From Leptolinea sp964424035 (GTDB taxonomy: Bacteria; Chloroflexota; Anaerolineae; Anaerolineales; Anaerolineaceae), in NCBI GenBank assembly GCA_964424035.1, contig CAYRHB010000040.1, positions 1-28,108 of the forward strand: a stretch of 28,108 nucleotides of DNA. The letters run 5' to 3'. A model generated the notes under the pieces. The model was not told where the DNA came from. It was given only the letters and a program-made list of their open reading frames with translations, and did not search any database. Below, piece after piece: positions 7,927 through 15,507 of the stretch (the stretch's first letter is position 1; each line of letters opens with the position of its first letter). A program made the translations under genes and the position numbers.

Positions 7927-8712
7927 TTGAGCTCCATTTCGTGGTTTTCCTTTTCCATCCCTAAAGCTGGAAATTCATCTTCTGAAAATGAGGATGCCGT
8001 TTTTCCGGAAACCGGATTTGGAAGAGACGGGAATAAAGAAATGATCCCGTTTCTTATTGCTGATGGCGCAACGCAGACCAGTTTTTCCAATATATGGGCC
8101 TCATGCCTTGTAAATACATGTTCCCGGGCGCATCTTTCAGAGATATCATTTCTTAAAAGTGTAAGAAAAGCCCAGGAAGAATGGCAAAATTCACTTCAAG
8201 ATATTGATCTTCCCTGGCATGCCCAGGAAAAATTCAGGCAGGGGGCCTACTCTGCATTAACATGGCTTGAAATCGGTTATGATCCCCTTCATCCGGCTTA
8301 TGCGTTTACCTGGCGGGCATTGGCAGTGGGGGACTGTTGTCTTTTCATTTCTCGTTCCCATTCCGTTTATTTATCATTACCGTTGCAGGAGCCAATCGAA
8401 TTTACTAACAATCCTGTTTTGATTCCTTCAAAAAGTGAAAAGATCGGATCCATAACAGGGAAAATCCAAACCGCCAGAGGCTCCTTGAAAAATGGTGATC
8501 ATTTGCTGCTGGCAACGGATGCATTATCCGCCTGGATCGTTAAACAAACTCAAGAAAACCAGGATAGATTCTTCAGGATGTTGATGGATGCAAGGTCCAC
8601 ACATAATCCAGATAGTATTACCAGTTGGATCAACAATCTACGTAGAAAGAACGAAATAAAGAATGATGATACTTCACTGGTATTTATTGAATTGGGTGAA
8701 GGCAATAGATGA
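7927..8712 (+). CDS. PP2C-like serine/threonine phosphatase, YegK-like
   Basis: A predicted metal-dependent phosphatase of 261 residues that would remove phosphate from targets of the adjoining kinase. Motifs: SENEDA near residue 19 (first PP2C motif), LIADGATQT with Asp46-Gly47 (metal ligand), LLATDALSAWIV near 197-208 (the usual TDG is TDA here) and the closing NDDTSLVFIEL with Asp247-Asp248. The motifs are those of the divergent bacterial PP2C group. The start is uncertain: no ATG is well placed, and TTG 7927, five bp after the vWA stop, lacks a clear ribosome site. The stop overlaps the kinase start (ATGA), indicating translational coupling. Confidence 0.82.
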   Translation: MSSISWFSFSIPKAGNSSSENEDAVFPETGFGRDGNKEMIPFLIADGATQTSFSNIWASCLVNTCSRAHLSEISFLKSVRKAQEEWQNSLQDIDLPWHAQEKFRQGAYSALTWLEIGYDPLHPAYAFTWRALAVGDCCLFISRSHSVYLSLPLQEPIEFTNNPVLIPSKSEKIGSITGKIQTARGSLKNGDHLLLATDALSAWIVKQTQENQDRFFRMLMDARSTHNPDSITSWINNLRRKNEIKNDDTSLVFIELGEGNR

Positions 8713-10247
8713 ACCCGCAAATCTTTCCTTCCTTTGCAGATTACCAGAGCGCCCTTCAACATCCCGAAATGGCTTTCTCGACGAATTTTCTTCGAAAGGG
8801 ATCCGTTGAGAGCGATCTATGGGGTTTTCCCAGGGTAAGATCGGGCGGATTTGCCCTCACGTATAAGGTATCGATGCAAGAGGTTACCTGGGCCGCCAGA
8901 TGTTTCCACCGGGCTGTCCGTGACCGGTCTACCCGGTATACACGTATCTCTGAAGCTATTGAAGAAAGAAACCTCCCGTTTTTCGTACCAACCCGGTATT
9001 TGCATCGGGGCATTGTTGTTCAGGGAAAACACTTCCCGATTTCAGTTTTGGAATGGGTGGAAGGTGAATCTCTTGAGGCGTACATTTTGCACAACCTTAG
9101 AAACAAAGATGAACTACTGCATCTATCTGAGAAATTTCGGGCTGTTTGTCATCAACTGGAAGCCAATGACATGGCGCATGGCGACCTATCCCATAGGAAT
9201 ATTCTTGTCAGATCGGATGATCTCTACCTGATTGACTACGACGGGATGTATGTTCCAGCCCTTACGGGTAGAAAAAGCAGCGAATTGGGAAATATTCATT
9301 TTCAACATCCGGGGAGAACAAATACATTTTTTAACAGTCGCCTGGATCGGTTCTCATCGATTGTCATTTATCTGGCCTTGCTTGGACTGGCAGCAGACCC
9401 GGCATTATGGGACAGATTCCAATCAGGAGGAGAGGGGCTAATCTTCCAGAAAGCTGATTTTCTTGATCCCAGGAAATCTCAGCTTCTGTTTGTTCTGGAA
9501 AGGAATTCCCTTACATCTAGGTTCATTCCACGCTTCCGTCAGATATGTCAATCTCCGGTTGACGATGTCCCTTCATTGGAAGAATTAATATCCAAATACA
9601 GACCTGTTGTACCAGCCAATTTACAATTGTGGGACATGGTGGACAAAAGGAAACATGAAGCTAAATTTGTTCCAGCCGATCAATCGCAGAAAATCAGAGA
9701 AATGACCGGTGAGATTACAACAGTAATTGGAAAGGTCACAGAAGTTTTTCATGGCTGTACCCCCGAAGGGGAAGATCACATCTTTATCAATTTTGGAGAT
9801 TGGAAAGAGAGTTGCTTTACATGTGTTCTCTGGGGTTCCGTGTTGGAAGACTTCCATAAGTTGGATTCACCCATGGACAATTGGGTGGGGCAGTGGATGA
9901 GAATTCATGGACTGGTTTCAGTCCGGAATAACCGTCCACAGATCCAGGTTGATATGGTCACTGATTGCACTTTGCTTGAATCCGCTGAGATGGCCAAAAA
10001 ACTCTTGCAATCCAACCGTGTTATTGGAAATAAATCAAATACTATGATCAGTGAAACTAAAGAACCCGTTGTAACTAATAAACAACGTATTACAGCGAAT
10101 AATACCGGTACAGAAAAAAAGCATAATCAAATCCATCTATCTGACATATTCAAAGCTTCCGCTGATCCTGGAACAGAAGATGTTTTAAACCAGCTTTATT
10201 CCAACAATAAATTTAAGACAAGAAAAAGGCGAAGGAAGGGTCAATAA
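8709..10247 (+). CDS. Kinase-like protein (YegI type) with C-terminal OB-fold-like region
   Basis: A 512-residue protein. Residues about 40-300 form a divergent protein-kinase domain: a short glycine loop (RSGGFALTYKV), catalytic loop HGDLSHRN (His157, Asp159, Asn164) and a DFG-like LIDYDG (Asp176). The position expected to carry the ATP-binding lysine reads WAARCF, with Arg64 instead. Residues about 333-420 (GEITTVIGKVTEVFHG.., WVGQWMRIHGLVSVRNNRPQIQV) look like an OB-fold, a nucleic-acid- or protein-binding barrel. The tail is polar and ends in a basic cluster. It overlaps the phosphatase stop by 4 bp and ends the vWA-phosphatase-kinase triad. It could be an active atypical kinase or a pseudokinase; no substrate can be named. 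Confidence 0.83.
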   Translation: MNPQIFPSFADYQSALQHPEMAFSTNFLRKGSVESDLWGFPRVRSGGFALTYKVSMQEVTWAARCFHRAVRDRSTRYTRISEAIEERNLPFFVPTRYLHRGIVVQGKHFPISVLEWVEGESLEAYILHNLRNKDELLHLSEKFRAVCHQLEANDMAHGDLSHRNILVRSDDLYLIDYDGMYVPALTGRKSSELGNIHFQHPGRTNTFFNSRLDRFSSIVIYLALLGLAADPALWDRFQSGGEGLIFQKADFLDPRKSQLLFVLERNSLTSRFIPRFRQICQSPVDDVPSLEELISKYRPVVPANLQLWDMVDKRKHEAKFVPADQSQKIREMTGEITTVIGKVTEVFHGCTPEGEDHIFINFGDWKESCFTCVLWGSVLEDFHKLDSPMDNWVGQWMRIHGLVSVRNNRPQIQVDMVTDCTLLESAEMAKKLLQSNRVIGNKSNTMISETKEPVVTNKQRITANNTGTEKKHNQIHLSDIFKASADPGTEDVLNQLYSNNKFKTRKRRRKGQ

Positions 10248-10261
10248 TCCCTGGCATTTCG

Positions 10262-10271
10262 NNNNNNNNNN
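10262..10271. other. Assembly gap between the kinase-like gene and the recombinase
   Basis: Ten Ns between two converging genes, 15 bp past the kinase-like stop and 7 bp before the recombinase stop. The true length is unknown, so sequence, including a terminator or a gene, could be missing here. Confidence 0.9.
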
Positions 10272-10278
10272 TAGATTA

Positions 10279-11280
10279 TTATGCATTTTCATCCATACTC
10301 CGATTTTCAAAAACAGTAAAATATCCCCGGTCAAGTTCATCATCGTTGAGATGCGCGTATCGCTGGGTTACTGCAATGCTTTTATGCCTCGCCAATTCCT
10401 GTGCAAGTTTTAAATTCCCCGAGCTGTGCAGGACACGTGTTACAAAATAATGCCGGAACGAATGGGGGGTTATTGTTCCAATAGCCTCAGGTCCCAGTAT
10501 GGATTTTACCCATTCGGCGACAATTTCCCTTCCTGTTGTTGTTGTAATCGGTTTTACTTTTTTACCAGCACCTTTATCATGCCGGGCAAAAACTGGCAGG
10601 GATGCCAGTGGTTTGCCGGAAGATCCGTCTGTTGTTGATCTGGCAGAGAGGTAATCTTTTACGCATTGCATTGATCTGGAACTGAACCTTACAACAGCCT
10701 GACGGTTGCCTTTGCCGATTACCATGGCTTTTCCTTCCATCCAATCAATATCGCCTCGCCGTAAGCCGCACGCTTCATGAACACGTAATCCAGTGTCCGC
10801 CAGGGTAACAAGAAAAGCGCGATCCCGCAGATTTCGGATATTGTCTTCAGGATTGGAAGCTGGAGCAAACTTCTTTGAGAGCATATGTTCTACGATAATT
10901 TCGATATGGTCCCGTGGAAACATGGGCAGCCGTTGGCCTGGTCGTCGTGCACGTTGGTGAATAAGCATCTGCACACGGGGAAGATTGATCGTGGAAAGGT
11001 TTTCTGCCGCCAGGAATTCATAAAATCGTGAAACAGCCGTTAGATACAATCTCTCGGTTGAGGGCGCATGATCCTTTAACCGGGAGATCATCCATGCCAC
11101 AGCATCTTCAGTGAGGCTCCTGGAAGGCGTTTCCTGAGGTGGAAGGTGATTCCTTTCGAGAACCTCGACAAATAAGGTCAGTGCATTGCCATATGTGAGC
11201 GCAGTATTTTCGCTACGGGCTTGAGAAATGGTTAACAGAAAGCGTTCCATGGCCTCTGAAATGGTTATTTCTAAAGTCAA
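10279..11280 (-). CDS. Xer-type tyrosine recombinase
   Basis: Site-specific recombinase that would cut and rejoin DNA through a 3'-phosphotyrosine. In the 333-residue form the catalytic set is complete: Arg166 (DTGLRVHEA), Lys190 (GKGNR), His273 and Arg276 (HSFRHYF), His299 (ARHKS) and nucleophile Tyr308 (QRYAHL). The N-terminal SAM-like core-binding domain spans about residues 5-105. The start is TTG 11280, because GAGGAG (11287-11292) lies 6 bp upstream; the longer form from TTG 11322 would put that site inside the gene and overlap the palindrome. Length and motifs fit XerC/XerD/XerS-like enzymes as well as some element integrases. A dif-like palindrome lies 26 bp upstream. No phage or conjugation genes are near. 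Confidence 0.9.
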   Translation of the reverse strand: MTLEITISEAMERFLLTISQARSENTALTYGNALTLFVEVLERNHLPPQETPSRSLTEDAVAWMISRLKDHAPSTERLYLTAVSRFYEFLAAENLSTINLPRVQMLIHQRARRPGQRLPMFPRDHIEIIVEHMLSKKFAPASNPEDNIRNLRDRAFLVTLADTGLRVHEACGLRRGDIDWMEGKAMVIGKGNRQAVVRFSSRSMQCVKDYLSARSTTDGSSGKPLASLPVFARHDKGAGKKVKPITTTTGREIVAEWVKSILGPEAIGTITPHSFRHYFVTRVLHSSGNLKLAQELARHKSIAVTQRYAHLNDDELDRGYFTVFENRSMDENA

Positions 11281-11286
11281 AGCAGT

Positions 11287-11292
11287 CTCCTC
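11287..11292 (-). promoter_or_regulatory. Ribosome binding site fixing the recombinase start
   Basis: GAGGAG on the minus strand, 6 bp before TTG 11280. It is the only strong Shine-Dalgarno near the 5' end of the gene. Confidence 0.7.
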
Positions 11293-11301
11293 AAATCCCA
11301 G

Positions 11302-11339
11302 CTTATGCTTACGATAATGCAACTTATCGAAACCATAAG
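11302..11339. other. dif-like palindrome upstream of the recombinase gene
   Basis: Two 11-bp arms, GCTTACGATAA (11307-11317) and TTATCGAAACC (11324-11334), flank a 6-bp centre TGCAAC. The inverted symmetry extends to 16-bp arms with 14 of 16 positions matching. The 11-6-11 layout and the inner ATAA / TTAT ends are those of Xer dif sites. It may be the recombinase's own crossover site, an attachment site, or a dyad operator for the gene. Confidence 0.55.
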
Positions 11340-11812
11340 GTTATTTTACACCTTTTCCCATTTTCTACCCACCCTTCTTGTTCATATTAAGGATTTGGTG
11401 ATAACCCGGTTCGGACACAACGAATTCCCTTTTTTTGATCTTTCTCACTTCCCTGGTTCGGACCACATCGATTGTTTATATGGTCAACCGGATCATTATT
11501 TCAATGCTCTTCTGTGCAATGTCTGCACCAACATACATGTTGATTGTATATCTGCTTCGTCAATCCCTGATTATTTCCGGTAGAAGTGTCTTTATGGTAT
11601 CCCAAATCCAAGCGTGGATAAGGATATATCTTCCGTAATTTTTTCCATTCTTTTTTGATTTATTTCTCACGCGAAATTCAGTAAATGAAACATGATACCC
11701 CCGCCCTCAAAAATCAATCCATTTTCATGTCAATTACCAGGTCTCCTGTTGAACATGGCATGGAAAATCAGGATAGAATTATTTTCAGCAGATTACCCAA
11801 AAGGAGAATTCC
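11340..11812. other. Intergenic region without a convincing gene
   Basis: About 470 bp. The plus strand has a hydrophobic open frame at about 11405-11638 without a ribosome site or a family I recognise, and I do not call it a gene. It holds an imperfect direct repeat (GGTTCGGAC at 11408-11416 and 11455-11463). A weak promoter-like pair, TTGAAC (11749-11754) and TAGAAT (11774-11779) with a 19-bp spacer, precedes the next gene. Confidence 0.6.
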
Positions 11813-12463
11813 ATGCAGATTACACCCCGGGTTCACAAAATCGGTAGTTTTGTAAACCAATACTTACTGATTGATGGCAATGATTTGATCCTCATCGATA
11901 CGGGCATGAAATCAAATGCGAAGAATATTTTCAGATACATTGAAAGAATTGGTCATAAACCGCAGGAATTGAAACAGATATTGATCACCCACTCCGATTC
12001 AGACCATTATGGAGCAGTCTTTGAAATAAAAAAAATAACTGGAGCGGACATCCTGACGTCCAGGATCGAAGCGGAAGCTATGCAGAAAGGTGAAAGTAGC
12101 CGGCCAATTGTTCCTGAAGGATTTTTCAAAATAATTTTCCCTTTACTTCGTGGTTTTCTGGAATCTCCGCCAGTTACAGTTGACAGGATTATTGAAGGAG
12201 GAGATACATTACCGGTCCTCGGAGGATTACAGGTGATTGCAGCACCGGGTCATACACCCGGTCAAATTGCTTTTTTTCTACCACATGAAAAGATCCTTTT
12301 TGCCGGCGATTCGATCACAATTGAAAATAAGAAACCTGTTGCCACAACAGACGCGACAACTGGAGATCCTGAAGCCGCCAGAAAAACATTCCAAAAACTG
12401 ATGCAGCTGAATCCATCCATTATCTGTGCAGGTCACGCTTTTTTCCACATAAGGAATGAATAA
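11813..12463 (+). CDS. Metallo-beta-lactamase-fold hydrolase
   Basis: A 216-residue MBL-fold protein. The metal motif reads HSDSDH (His60, Asp62, Asp64, His65), so the second histidine of the classical HxHxDH is aspartate. His147 (PGHTPGQ), Asp166 (FAGDS) and His208 (CAGH) complete the site. Such HxDxDH variants occur in the general hydrolase group (glyoxalase II / lactonase-like), so substrate and metal content cannot be told. It has an excellent AAGGAG site before ATG 11813. Its TAA shares one base with the next ATG (TAATG), so it is probably co-translated with the LarA-family gene and may act in the same pathway. Confidence 0.85.
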   Translation: MQITPRVHKIGSFVNQYLLIDGNDLILIDTGMKSNAKNIFRYIERIGHKPQELKQILITHSDSDHYGAVFEIKKITGADILTSRIEAEAMQKGESSRPIVPEGFFKIIFPLLRGFLESPPVTVDRIIEGGDTLPVLGGLQVIAAPGHTPGQIAFFLPHEKILFAGDSITIENKKPVATTDATTGDPEAARKTFQKLMQLNPSIICAGHAFFHIRNE

Positions 12464-13722
12464 TGCCCAGAGTATTCCTCTCATACGGAAAAGAACAACT
12501 CTCTCTTGATATTCCAGAAAAATTCCCCACGGAAGTCATCATGCCCCCGGTAATTTCACCTTCTGGTGATGAGCATCTCACTGTAAGAACCGCATTGAAC
12601 AACCCGGTTGGAGATTTTCACTGGGAGGATGTTGCATCCACCGGAACGGTTGCCATTGCCATAAACGACAAGACCCGGCCGGTGCCAAACGCGATCATGG
12701 TACCTCCGGTTCTTGAAAAATTGGCTGCTCTAGGAGTAAAACCGGATCAGATCACCTTCTATATCTCAACGGGTACACATACCCCGATGGGAAGCGATGA
12801 ATTCCCCCTCCTCCTTCCCCCGGAGATAGTCTCAAAATACCGGATCGTCTCTCATGATTGTGATAATACTGATAATCTGCATTATCTGGGTGAAACATCA
12901 CGCCATACTCCTGTATGGATAAATGCAGAATTCTTCCAATCAGATTTGAAGATCTTGATCGGTAATATCGAACCTCACCATTTCATGGGATACTCTGGTG
13001 GCGCGAAAACCGCATCAATCGGTCTAACCGGCCGTCAGACAATAAATATCAACCATGCGATGCTGGTAGAACCAACCTCCACCTTTGGTGTCTATGATGG
13101 AAATTCCACACGTGAGGACGTGGAGGAAATGGGTGATATGATCCGGATCCATGCAGCCTTGAATGTAGTTATGAATCCGGCAAAACAGATCATGCATGCC
13201 ATATTTGGCACAGTTCGGAAAGTCATGGAGACAGGTATCCCATTTTCCAGAGCCATTTGCCAGACAAAAATTGAAAAAGCGGACTTTGACCTGGTAATCG
13301 CCTCCCCCGGCGGATATCCAAAGGATATTAATTTGTACCAATCCCAGAAAGGGCTGTCTCATGCCGCCAGTATCACCCGTGATGGCGGTTGTGTTATCCT
13401 GGTTTCCCAGTGTATGGAAGGTGTTGGCAGTAACAGTTATGAAGCTTTCATGGAAGGACTTACATCCATTAAGGATGTATATGAAAAATTGAATCGGGAA
13501 GGTTTTAAAGTGGGTCCGCATAAGGCGCTTCAATTTGCCCGGGAACAAAGCAGGATCAGGATCATTGTTGTCTCCGGGTTGGAGGAAAACCGTGTAAAGA
13601 GGCTCCTGCTGGAACCGGCAGGGAATCTGAATATCGCGTTTGAGAAAGCGTTGACGGGTCTTCCACCAATTCCCAGAATAGCTGTAATGCCAAAAGCAAC
13701 AAATACAATCCCCCAAATCTGA
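12463..13722 (+). CDS. LarA-family nickel-pincer racemase/epimerase
   Basis: A 419-residue protein of the lactate racemase LarA (DUF2088) family, which interconverts 2-hydroxyacids using a lysine-bound nickel pincer nucleotide. Signature parts are in order: NDKTRP near 67-72, STGTH with His106, EPHHF with His172, GGAKT with Lys182 (cofactor attachment), NINH with His198 (nickel ligand) and YQSQKG near 292-297. These fall at a near-constant offset of about two from the catalytic residues as I recall them for Lactobacillus LarA. The family is diverse and many members are not lactate racemases. The cofactor makers larB, larC and larE are not in the window. It overlaps the MBL gene by one base and is followed after 4 bp by a hydrolase. 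Confidence 0.87.
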   Translation: MPRVFLSYGKEQLSLDIPEKFPTEVIMPPVISPSGDEHLTVRTALNNPVGDFHWEDVASTGTVAIAINDKTRPVPNAIMVPPVLEKLAALGVKPDQITFYISTGTHTPMGSDEFPLLLPPEIVSKYRIVSHDCDNTDNLHYLGETSRHTPVWINAEFFQSDLKILIGNIEPHHFMGYSGGAKTASIGLTGRQTININHAMLVEPTSTFGVYDGNSTREDVEEMGDMIRIHAALNVVMNPAKQIMHAIFGTVRKVMETGIPFSRAICQTKIEKADFDLVIASPGGYPKDINLYQSQKGLSHAASITRDGGCVILVSQCMEGVGSNSYEAFMEGLTSIKDVYEKLNREGFKVGPHKALQFAREQSRIRIIVVSGLEENRVKRLLLEPAGNLNIAFEKALTGLPPIPRIAVMPKATNTIPQI

Positions 13723-13726
13723 ACAA

Positions 13727-14488
13727 ATGAATTTCTCTTTATTCAATCCCGAGTATGACGGTACAACTTTCACCATATCCGGCTCCCAAACCGGTGTATT
13801 AGTCCTTCATGGTTTTACAGCCACCACACTGGAAGTCCGTGAATTTGCCGAAAAGATTAATTCGCATTTCGGGTATACAGTTCATGCCCCGTTATTACCG
13901 GGACATGGCACATCACTCAATGACCTTGCAAAAACTAATTATCACGAGTGGTTAGAAGCTGCAGATGCAGCCTTCAATTTCTTGCGTGAAAGATTAAATC
14001 ATATATGGGTTGCGGGAGAATCCATGGGAGGATTGCTTTCGCTAAACCTTGCAACCCAAAACGCAGATATTTCTGGAATCCTGGTCTACGCTCCAGCCTT
14101 GATCGTCCCCGAAATGCGGATGGCCAGGTTGATGAAAAGGTTCATCTTTAGTACAGCAAAGGATTTGCATCCAACGTTACCGGGTTTTCTTCCCTGGCAG
14201 GGATATCTGCGAAACCCTTTAAAAGCAGTATCACAATTGGGTGACCTTCAGATATTTATAAAGAAACGACTCTGTCTTATCAGACAACCTGTTCTTGCAT
14301 TTCAGGGTCTAAAAGACGAAACAATTGATCTTCAAAGCAGCCGAAAAGTAATTGAAATGGTAAGTTCAAATATCAAGGAATTAATCGAACTGGAAAATTG
14401 TCGTCATTGCATCCTTCTTGACGCACAGCGAGAATTTGTTTACCAAAAAACCTTCGATTTTATCCATCGCATCGAAAATGATTGCTGA
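13727..14488 (+). CDS. Alpha/beta hydrolase (carboxylesterase/monoglyceride lipase-like)
   Basis: A 253-residue serine hydrolase with the catalytic triad visible: nucleophile Ser99 in GESMGG, Asp197 in LKDETID and His227 in CRHCILLD. The oxyanion loop is LHGFTAT near residues 28-34, and PLLPGHG is typical of Est30-type carboxylesterases and bacterial monoacylglycerol lipases. There is no signal peptide, so it is cytoplasmic. It starts 4 bp after the LarA-family stop without an obvious ribosome site, suggesting translation by reinitiation. The substrate is unknown; a link to the hydroxyacid chemistry of its neighbours is only inferred from position. Confidence 0.87.
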   Translation: MNFSLFNPEYDGTTFTISGSQTGVLVLHGFTATTLEVREFAEKINSHFGYTVHAPLLPGHGTSLNDLAKTNYHEWLEAADAAFNFLRERLNHIWVAGESMGGLLSLNLATQNADISGILVYAPALIVPEMRMARLMKRFIFSTAKDLHPTLPGFLPWQGYLRNPLKAVSQLGDLQIFIKKRLCLIRQPVLAFQGLKDETIDLQSSRKVIEMVSSNIKELIELENCRHCILLDAQREFVYQKTFDFIHRIENDC

Positions 14489-14517
14489 TAAATGAAAACC
14501 CTTTAAATGTTCGGGGT

Positions 14518-14534
14518 TATAATTCATATATAAT
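14518..14534 (+). promoter_or_regulatory. Candidate tandem -10 elements upstream of asp23-nusB
   Basis: Two TATAAT hexamers (14518-14523 and 14529-14534) precede AAGGAG and the ATG at 14552. No good -35 element is seen for either, so promoter activity is only suggested. Confidence 0.3.
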
Positions 14535-14551
14535 CCTGATAAGGAGAATTC

Positions 14552-15040
14552 ATGACACAGGGAACTCGCCCCCCCGGAAAAACGACTATTGCACCTGAAG
14601 TACTGATATCCATTGCACGGCTTACAGCTCTTAATGTTCCAGGTGTTCGAAGATTATCTCTGGCCCCCAACGATATAAACCGTATCCTCCATCACGGTGA
14701 TAATGAAGGGGTTTAAATTAAATACAAGAATTAAACGTTTTATCCATAAAACATTTAATTAAAAAACCCAATTAAAAATACCTTTATTAAATTAAANNNN
14801 NNNNNNATATACAGTATCCTCAATATCGTTGATATTTTAGTGGTTGTAATTAATGTCCAGGATGATACGGTTTATGCCGATATCCATGTAATTCTAAACC
14901 GCGATGTAAATGTCCGTGATGTCAGTCGAAGTATTCAGACACAGGTTGCACGCGCCTTCTCTGAAATGGTTGGCATGGAAGTTGGCAAAGTTAATATACA
15001 TATTGAGGATATTGATTTCAGCCCTGTGAGCGAGTCTTGA
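14552..15040 (+). CDS. Asp23/Gls24-family protein, interrupted by AT-rich DNA and an assembly gap
   Basis: The left piece (14552-14716) encodes 54 residues starting MTQGTRPPGKTTIAPEVL and ends with TAA after DNEGV. The right piece, clearly in frame from 14843, continues VVINVQDDTVYADIHVILN to SEMVGMEVGKVNIHIEDIDF and a TGA at 15038-15040. Joined at DNEGV-VINVQ, they give about 120 residues, the normal length of the Asp23 family, which is tied to envelope stress in Firmicutes. Between the pieces lie about 83 bp and 36 bp of AT-rich sequence around 10 Ns. Either DNA has inserted here or the contig ends are wrong. A good ribosome site (AAGGAG) precedes the ATG. nusB follows after 4 bp, a common pairing. 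Confidence 0.75.
14714..14842. other. AT-rich block with assembly gap breaking asp23
   Basis: The 83 bp left of the gap are almost all A and T, unlike the coding DNA around them, and carry stops in the asp23 frame. The 36 bp right of the gap (14807-14842) are also not Asp23-like. GGTT occurs at both edges (ends near 14713 and 14845), which could be a short target duplication or chance. The true gap length is unknown. Confidence 0.6.
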
Positions 15041-15044
15041 AACT

Positions 15045-15494
15045 ATGAAATCACGCACCAAGGCCCGTAGTATCGCCTTGCAAGTTCTTTACGAACAGGA
15101 TATGACAAACCATCAACCGGGGACCATTTTTCAGGAACGCCTGGTTGATGAGCCTTTGGATGATACTTTGACGGATTTTTCCCGTCAGATTGTTTTCGGT
15201 GTTCTTCCAATAAGAAAAGAGCTGGACGATTATATTGCACAACACGCCCCTGAATGGCCGCTGGATCAGGTTGCGGTTATAGACCGAAACATCATCCGGA
15301 TTGCCATGTGGGAATTTGCTGTTCAACAGTGTACCCCGGTAAAAGTCGCCATTAATGAAGCGATTGAACTGGCTAAATTTTTTGGTTCCGATTCAACCCC
15401 CAGGTTCGTCAATGGGGTACTGGGTGCATTGGCCAATCGCTCAAATGAAATTCACCAGGCTTTTTCTTCTATCGTAAAAGAAAAAACCGGATAA
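15045..15494 (+). CDS. nusB: Transcription antitermination factor NusB
   Basis: An RNA-binding protein that, with NusE (S10), recognises boxA in rRNA leaders and prevents early termination. The 149-residue all-helical sequence shows the family marks: the N-terminal KSRTKARSIALQVLYEQD, the central RNIIRIAMWEFAVQQCTPVKVAINEAIELAKFFGS segment given here in outline, and FVNGVLGALA near the end. Length is typical. It starts 4 bp after the asp23 stop, so both share an operon, and the next gene begins 13 bp after its TAA. Confidence 0.93.
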   Translation: MKSRTKARSIALQVLYEQDMTNHQPGTIFQERLVDEPLDDTLTDFSRQIVFGVLPIRKELDDYIAQHAPEWPLDQVAVIDRNIIRIAMWEFAVQQCTPVKVAINEAIELAKFFGSDSTPRFVNGVLGALANRSNEIHQAFSSIVKEKTG

Positions 15495-15507
15495 ACAGCT
15501 TCTTCGC

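Noticed and set aside
11408..11463. GGTTCGGAC repeats as tRNA T-arms
   Set aside because: They resemble the GGTTCGA loop, but no acceptor, D or anticodon arms can be folded around them.
11405..11638. Hydrophobic plus-strand open frame between the recombinase and the MBL gene
   Set aside because: No ribosome site, no recognised family, and AT-rich DNA makes such hydrophobic frames by chance.
10279..11812. Integrated phage or conjugative element
   Set aside because: Only the recombinase is present; the neighbours are ordinary chromosomal genes, and no repeated attachment ends were found.
13024..13776. Long 250-codon minus-strand open frame opposite the LarA-family gene
   Set aside because: The plus-strand frame carries all catalytic residues of the family; the minus frame has unnatural composition.
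14714..14842. Group I/II intron or insertion sequence in asp23
   Set aside because: No intron core motif, transposase or clear terminal inverted repeat is visible; the evidence supports only an AT-rich block at a gap.
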